Assembly: GCA_030063045.1 (NCBI GenBank)
Contig: JAQSEB010000068.1
Span: 372,001 to 436,000 of the forward strand
Source: Pratylenchus scribneri
Taxonomy: Eukaryota > Nematoda > Chromadorea > Rhabditida > Pratylenchidae
DNA length: 64,000 bases
Reading direction: 5' to 3'
In this document: piece after piece, positions 60,835 through 64,000 of the stretch
Layout of the letters: each line of letters starts with the position of its first letter
Position numbering within the stretch: the stretch's first letter is position 1
Translations under genes and position numbers: made by a program
The notes under the pieces: model-generated
Database searches by the model: none
What the model saw: the letters and a program-made list of their open reading frames with translations, nothing else
What the model was told of the DNA's origin: nothing

Positions 60835-62345
60835 TTGGAGAAACAAAAACACAACAATGTTTGGGCAAAAACAATGTTTGGAGTAAACAGAAACAAAAAC
60901 AATGTTTGAAGAAACAAAAACACAACAATGTTTGGGAAAACAAAAACAATGTTTGGAGAAACAAAAATACAAATATGTTTGGGAAAACAAAAAAAAATGT
61001 TTGGAGAAACAAAAAAAATGTTTGGAGAAACAAAAAACACAATGTTTGGAGAAACAAAAACAACAATGTTTGGAGAAACAAAAAGACAAAAATGTTTGGG
61101 AAAACAAAAACAATGTTTGGAGAAATCAAAAATACAAATATGTTTGGGAAAACAAAAACAATGTTTGAAGAAACAAAAAGACAAACATGTTTGGGAAAAC
61201 AAAAACAATGTTTGGAGAAATCAAAAATACAAATATGTTTGGGAAAACAAAAACAATGTTTGAAGAAACAAAAAGACAAAAATGTTTGGGAAAACAAAAA
61301 CAATGTTTGAAGAAACAAAAAGACAAAAATGTTTGGGAAAACAAAAATAATGTTTGGAGAAACAAAAATACAAAAATGTTTGGGAAAACAAAAACAATGT
61401 TTGGAGAAATCAAAAATACAAATATGTTTTTTGGAAAACAAAAAAAAATGTTTGGAGAAACAAAAACACAAAAATGTTTGGGAAACAATATTTGGAGAAA
61501 CAAAAACAATGTTTGGAGAAACAAAAACACAACAATGTTAGGAGAAAAAAAACAACAATGTTTGGAGAAACAAAAACAATGTTTGGATGGAGAAACAAAA
61601 ACACAAAAATGTTTGGGAAAACAAAAACAATGTTTGGAAAAACAAAAACAAAGTTTGGAGAAACAAAAACACAAAAATGTTTGGGAAACAAAAACAATGT
61701 TTGGAAAAACAAAAACAAAGTTTGGAGAAACAAAAACAATGTTTGGAGAAACAAAAACAATGTCTGGAGAAACAAGAACAATGTTTGGAGAAACAAAAAC
61801 AATGTTTGGAGAAACAAAATCACAACAATGTTTGGAAAAACAAAAACAATGTTTGGATGGAGAAACAAAAACACAAAAATGTTTGGGAAAACAAAAACAA
61901 TGTTTGGAAAAACAAAAACAAAGTTTGGAGAAACAAAAACACAAAAATGTTTGGGAAACAAAAACAATGTTTGGAAAAACAAAAACAAAGTTTGGAGAAA
62001 CAAAAACAATGTTTGGAGAAACAAAAACAATGTTTGGAGAAACAAGAACAATGTTTGGAGAAACAAAAACAATGTTTGGAGAAACAAAATCACAACAATG
62101 TTTGGAAAAACAAAAAAATGTTTGGAGATACAAAAACAATTGTGAAAACAAAAACAATTTTTGGAGATACAAAAACACAATTGGGAAAACAAAAACAATG
62201 TTTGGAGAAACAAAAACACAAAAATGTTTGGGAAAACAAAAACAATGTTTGGAGAAAACAGAAACAAAAACAATGTTTGGAGATACAAAAACACAATTGG
62301 GAAAACAAAAACAATGTTTGGAGAAACAAAAATACAAACCGTTTG
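60835..62345. repeat. Long AT-rich satellite of ACAAAAACAATGTTTGGAGA units
   Basis: About seventy short units (mostly 21-24 bp) such as AACAAAAACAATGTTTGGAG, with variants carrying ACACAAAAATG or TGGGAAA. Larger blocks repeat, e.g. 61560-61860 against 61840-62110. Long ORFs on both strands arise because unit lengths are often multiples of three. They encode KTKTMFGE and FVFPNIVF type repeats and I do not regard them as genes. Confidence 0.95.
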
Positions 62346-62915
62346 GATATTATAATAAAAAAAAAACAAAATTAAATTGTTAATTTAAATTCAATCCATT
62401 TAGAGAGGTCACTTTTTTTATTATTGGAAAAAATTTTTTGGGTGGGCTAATGGGAATTCACTAATATTCATCCTTATCCTTATTCCCCTTGAAACTATAA
62501 AGGCAAAATATTATCCGAATTCTTTGCCCTAGGCAATTCTCATTAAATTTCCCCATCCATCAGGATTTGTTTTGTGGCGCATATTCTATTCAGAAAATTG
62601 CCGCGGGCAAATACATATTTGAATATTTTTTTTCTCAAAATTTTATGTCGATTTTGGTTTGAGGCAATTTACCCTTACCCTTCTATCATCATTACACGAC
62701 TCCATCTACTTATTCCATACTTTTGTCATCAATTGGATCCAAATTATTCCCATTCAATTAGTTTCTGAATTGGTCATCCAATCAAATTACCATTTTGCCC
62801 CAGGAGATAATATTTTGAGGAAATGATTTTCCAATTTAGTCGGAGAAATAATAAGATATTTTAATTTAATTTTTCGAGAGTAAGTATTTTTTAATTTAGA
62901 TTGATTTAATTTAAA
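62346..62915. other. Region without a supported gene
   Basis: AT-rich. A short plus-strand stretch near 62565-62620 reads FCGAYSIQKIAAGKYIF and could be an exon remnant; no partner exon is clear. Confidence 0.35.
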
Positions 62916-63423
62916 ATGATGATGAAAATCGGGTATTATAAAAATGGCGGAAAATATATGTGTGGGATATGCGGCCAGCACCATAGCCAAAAATCCAATT
63001 TGATCCGACACATGACAACTGTTGAGTGTACGGATAAGAATTTTGAACCTGACCCTGGTTATCAATGGCGTGAAACGGAGGAAAAAATTTGCAAAAGTTT
63101 GTAAAAATTTTGGAATGTTAGTAATTTTGTTTTCCTCTCCAGAAAGACCTCAAAAATCCGGGTGCGCGAAAGAGAATGGTATTTTCGGCTGGAGAAAAAG
63201 AACGGGATTAATTTTTAATTTTTAGTGGGCAATTAGAAAAATGAAAAAAGAAGATGCAGGAGTGGTGATCAAAGCAAAGAATGATCGACCGGTCAACCGG
63301 AAAATTTTTGGAAAATCAAAGAAAATTGTATTTTTTGATGAATTTGATTGCCATGATTTTGAGATTTTTTGCGCAATTTTGACTCGCAAGAACCAGCAAT
63401 TCGCATGCATTCTCATGGACTAA
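62916..63423 (+). CDS. Possible C2HC zinc-finger ORF and downstream exon
   Basis: The frame at 62916-63104 (MMMKIGYYKNGGKYMCGICG at its start) has a Cys-x2-Cys-x12-His-x5-Cys arrangement (CGICGQHHSQKSNLIRHM), like a C2H2/C2HC zinc finger. A second frame at 63241-63423 is rich in Lys and Phe (KSKKIVFFDEFDCHDFEIF). I cannot show that they are spliced together. The zinc finger part could be a DNA-binding remnant of a transposon or a small gene. Confidence 0.4.
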
Positions 63424-63678
63424 AGAATCGACCAACACATTCTCACAAAATTCCTGTGAAAAGTGAATATTTGATAAATAGGTATTTAAAATTTCAATTT
63501 AAATAGATAAAAAGTGGTGCAAAAATAGGGTAGCGATTTCTAAATAGGTCAGTGCGCTAATTAGAATATAAAATTTGTCTAAAAAATGAATAAAATTTCT
63601 AGATTTTTTCTGTTTTTTTCCAAATATTTTAATTATAAATTAAAAATTAAAATTAATATTTGAGCTTATTTTTAATTT

Positions 63679-64000
63679 TCATTTCACCTTCAGTTCAATA
63701 AGTTCATATTTTTCGGCTGCAATCAACAAGTCCTCCGCAATATCCTCCATCTTGGCTTTGTTCCGGTGTAACTGTAAAAAAAGATTAAATGCATCTTTCA
63801 AAGTTTCTACAAATCGAATATTTTTTATTAGTAATTTAAAATTTAAACTTTATAAAATAATTAAACCAACATGAAAAGAAGCATCTGTTCCAAAACATCC
63901 GATTTGATATCCACAATTTCGACGATTCCATTCTGCGCTTCGATCATTTCATTATTTTGGAACATTGCGGCAAAAACCGGGGATCGACATGCCAAAATTC
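63679..64000 (-). CDS. Second BTB domain gene, cut by the window edge
   Basis: An exon from beyond 64000 to about 63870 reads ILACRSPVFAAMFQNNEMIE, then EIVDIKSDVLEQMLLFM. A second exon (about 63775-63681) reads HRNKAKMEDIAEDLLIAAEK and YELIELK. Both match the middle and end of a BTB domain and closely resemble the gene at 59215, on the opposite strand. It stops after ELK at TGA 63679 unless a GTGAAA donor is used. The N-terminus lies outside the window. Confidence 0.75.

Noticed and set aside
61126..62383. About 400-codon frames on both strands
   Set aside because: They are translations of the short-unit satellite; both strands open at once is explained by unit length.

Overview
The window looks like nuclear DNA of a nematode, most likely a plant-parasitic tylenchomorph of the cyst or root-knot type. 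The evidence is: strongly AT-rich sequence, short exons with GT/AG introns, genes on both strands with no operon-like packing, nematode-style F-box-like and BTB genes, several small secreted cysteine-rich proteins, and a Bel/Pao retroelement with a phlebovirus-like envelope of the kind known from nematodes. The genus call is inference. I rebuilt most gene models by eye, checking splice-site phase exon by exon.

Layout. 0.16-2.1 kb: a non-autonomous hAT-like element. 2.9-5.3 kb: a five-exon F-box-like gene. 5.9-6.5 kb: a minisatellite. 7.75-9.06 kb: a minus-strand gene of unknown function with a foldback element in an intron. 10.4-11.0 kb: a decayed copy of the 3' end of the gene at 16.7-19.0 kb. 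12.4-14.9 kb: a complete glucuronosyltransferase I gene. 15.0-16.2 kb: a minisatellite and foldback. 16.7-19.0 kb: an unknown minus-strand gene. 19.5-21.5 kb: repeats and a tRNA-like relic. 21.5-25.0 kb: a secreted histidine-phosphatase-like gene that seems to lack its 3' end. 25.8-26.5 kb: a four-TM (MARVEL-like) gene. 28.2-29.2 kb: a small secreted cysteine-rich protein. 29.5-31.4 kb: three copies of a 630-bp repeat.

32.8-44.4 kb holds the most interesting object: an 11.6-kb Bel/Pao-type LTR retrotransposon on the minus strand. It has two 455-bp LTRs that I read as identical and a 5-bp target duplication. It lies antisense in an intron of a host membrane-protein gene. After gag-pol and two envelope-type ORFs it carries two extra ORFs. 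One (35008-35637) reads as an Argonaute PAZ domain, which would be a small-RNA-binding domain carried by a retroelement. The other (33403-34011) is disordered and rich in nuclear-localisation-like basic clusters. Its pol frame has one frameshift and two in-frame stops.

44.7-64 kb: a 629-bp foldback element with an 8-bp target duplication, a fascin-like small gene, a hAT-like 805-bp element with a perfect 8-bp target duplication, a secreted thrombospondin-type-1 gene, 39-bp satellite arrays split by an inserted element, a five-exon gene for a probable nuclear protein, a complete BTB-domain gene, a long AT-rich satellite, and the start of a second BTB gene running off the right edge. Many unrelated repeats share one short motif, close to ATTCGACGCGTCTCGACGAG.
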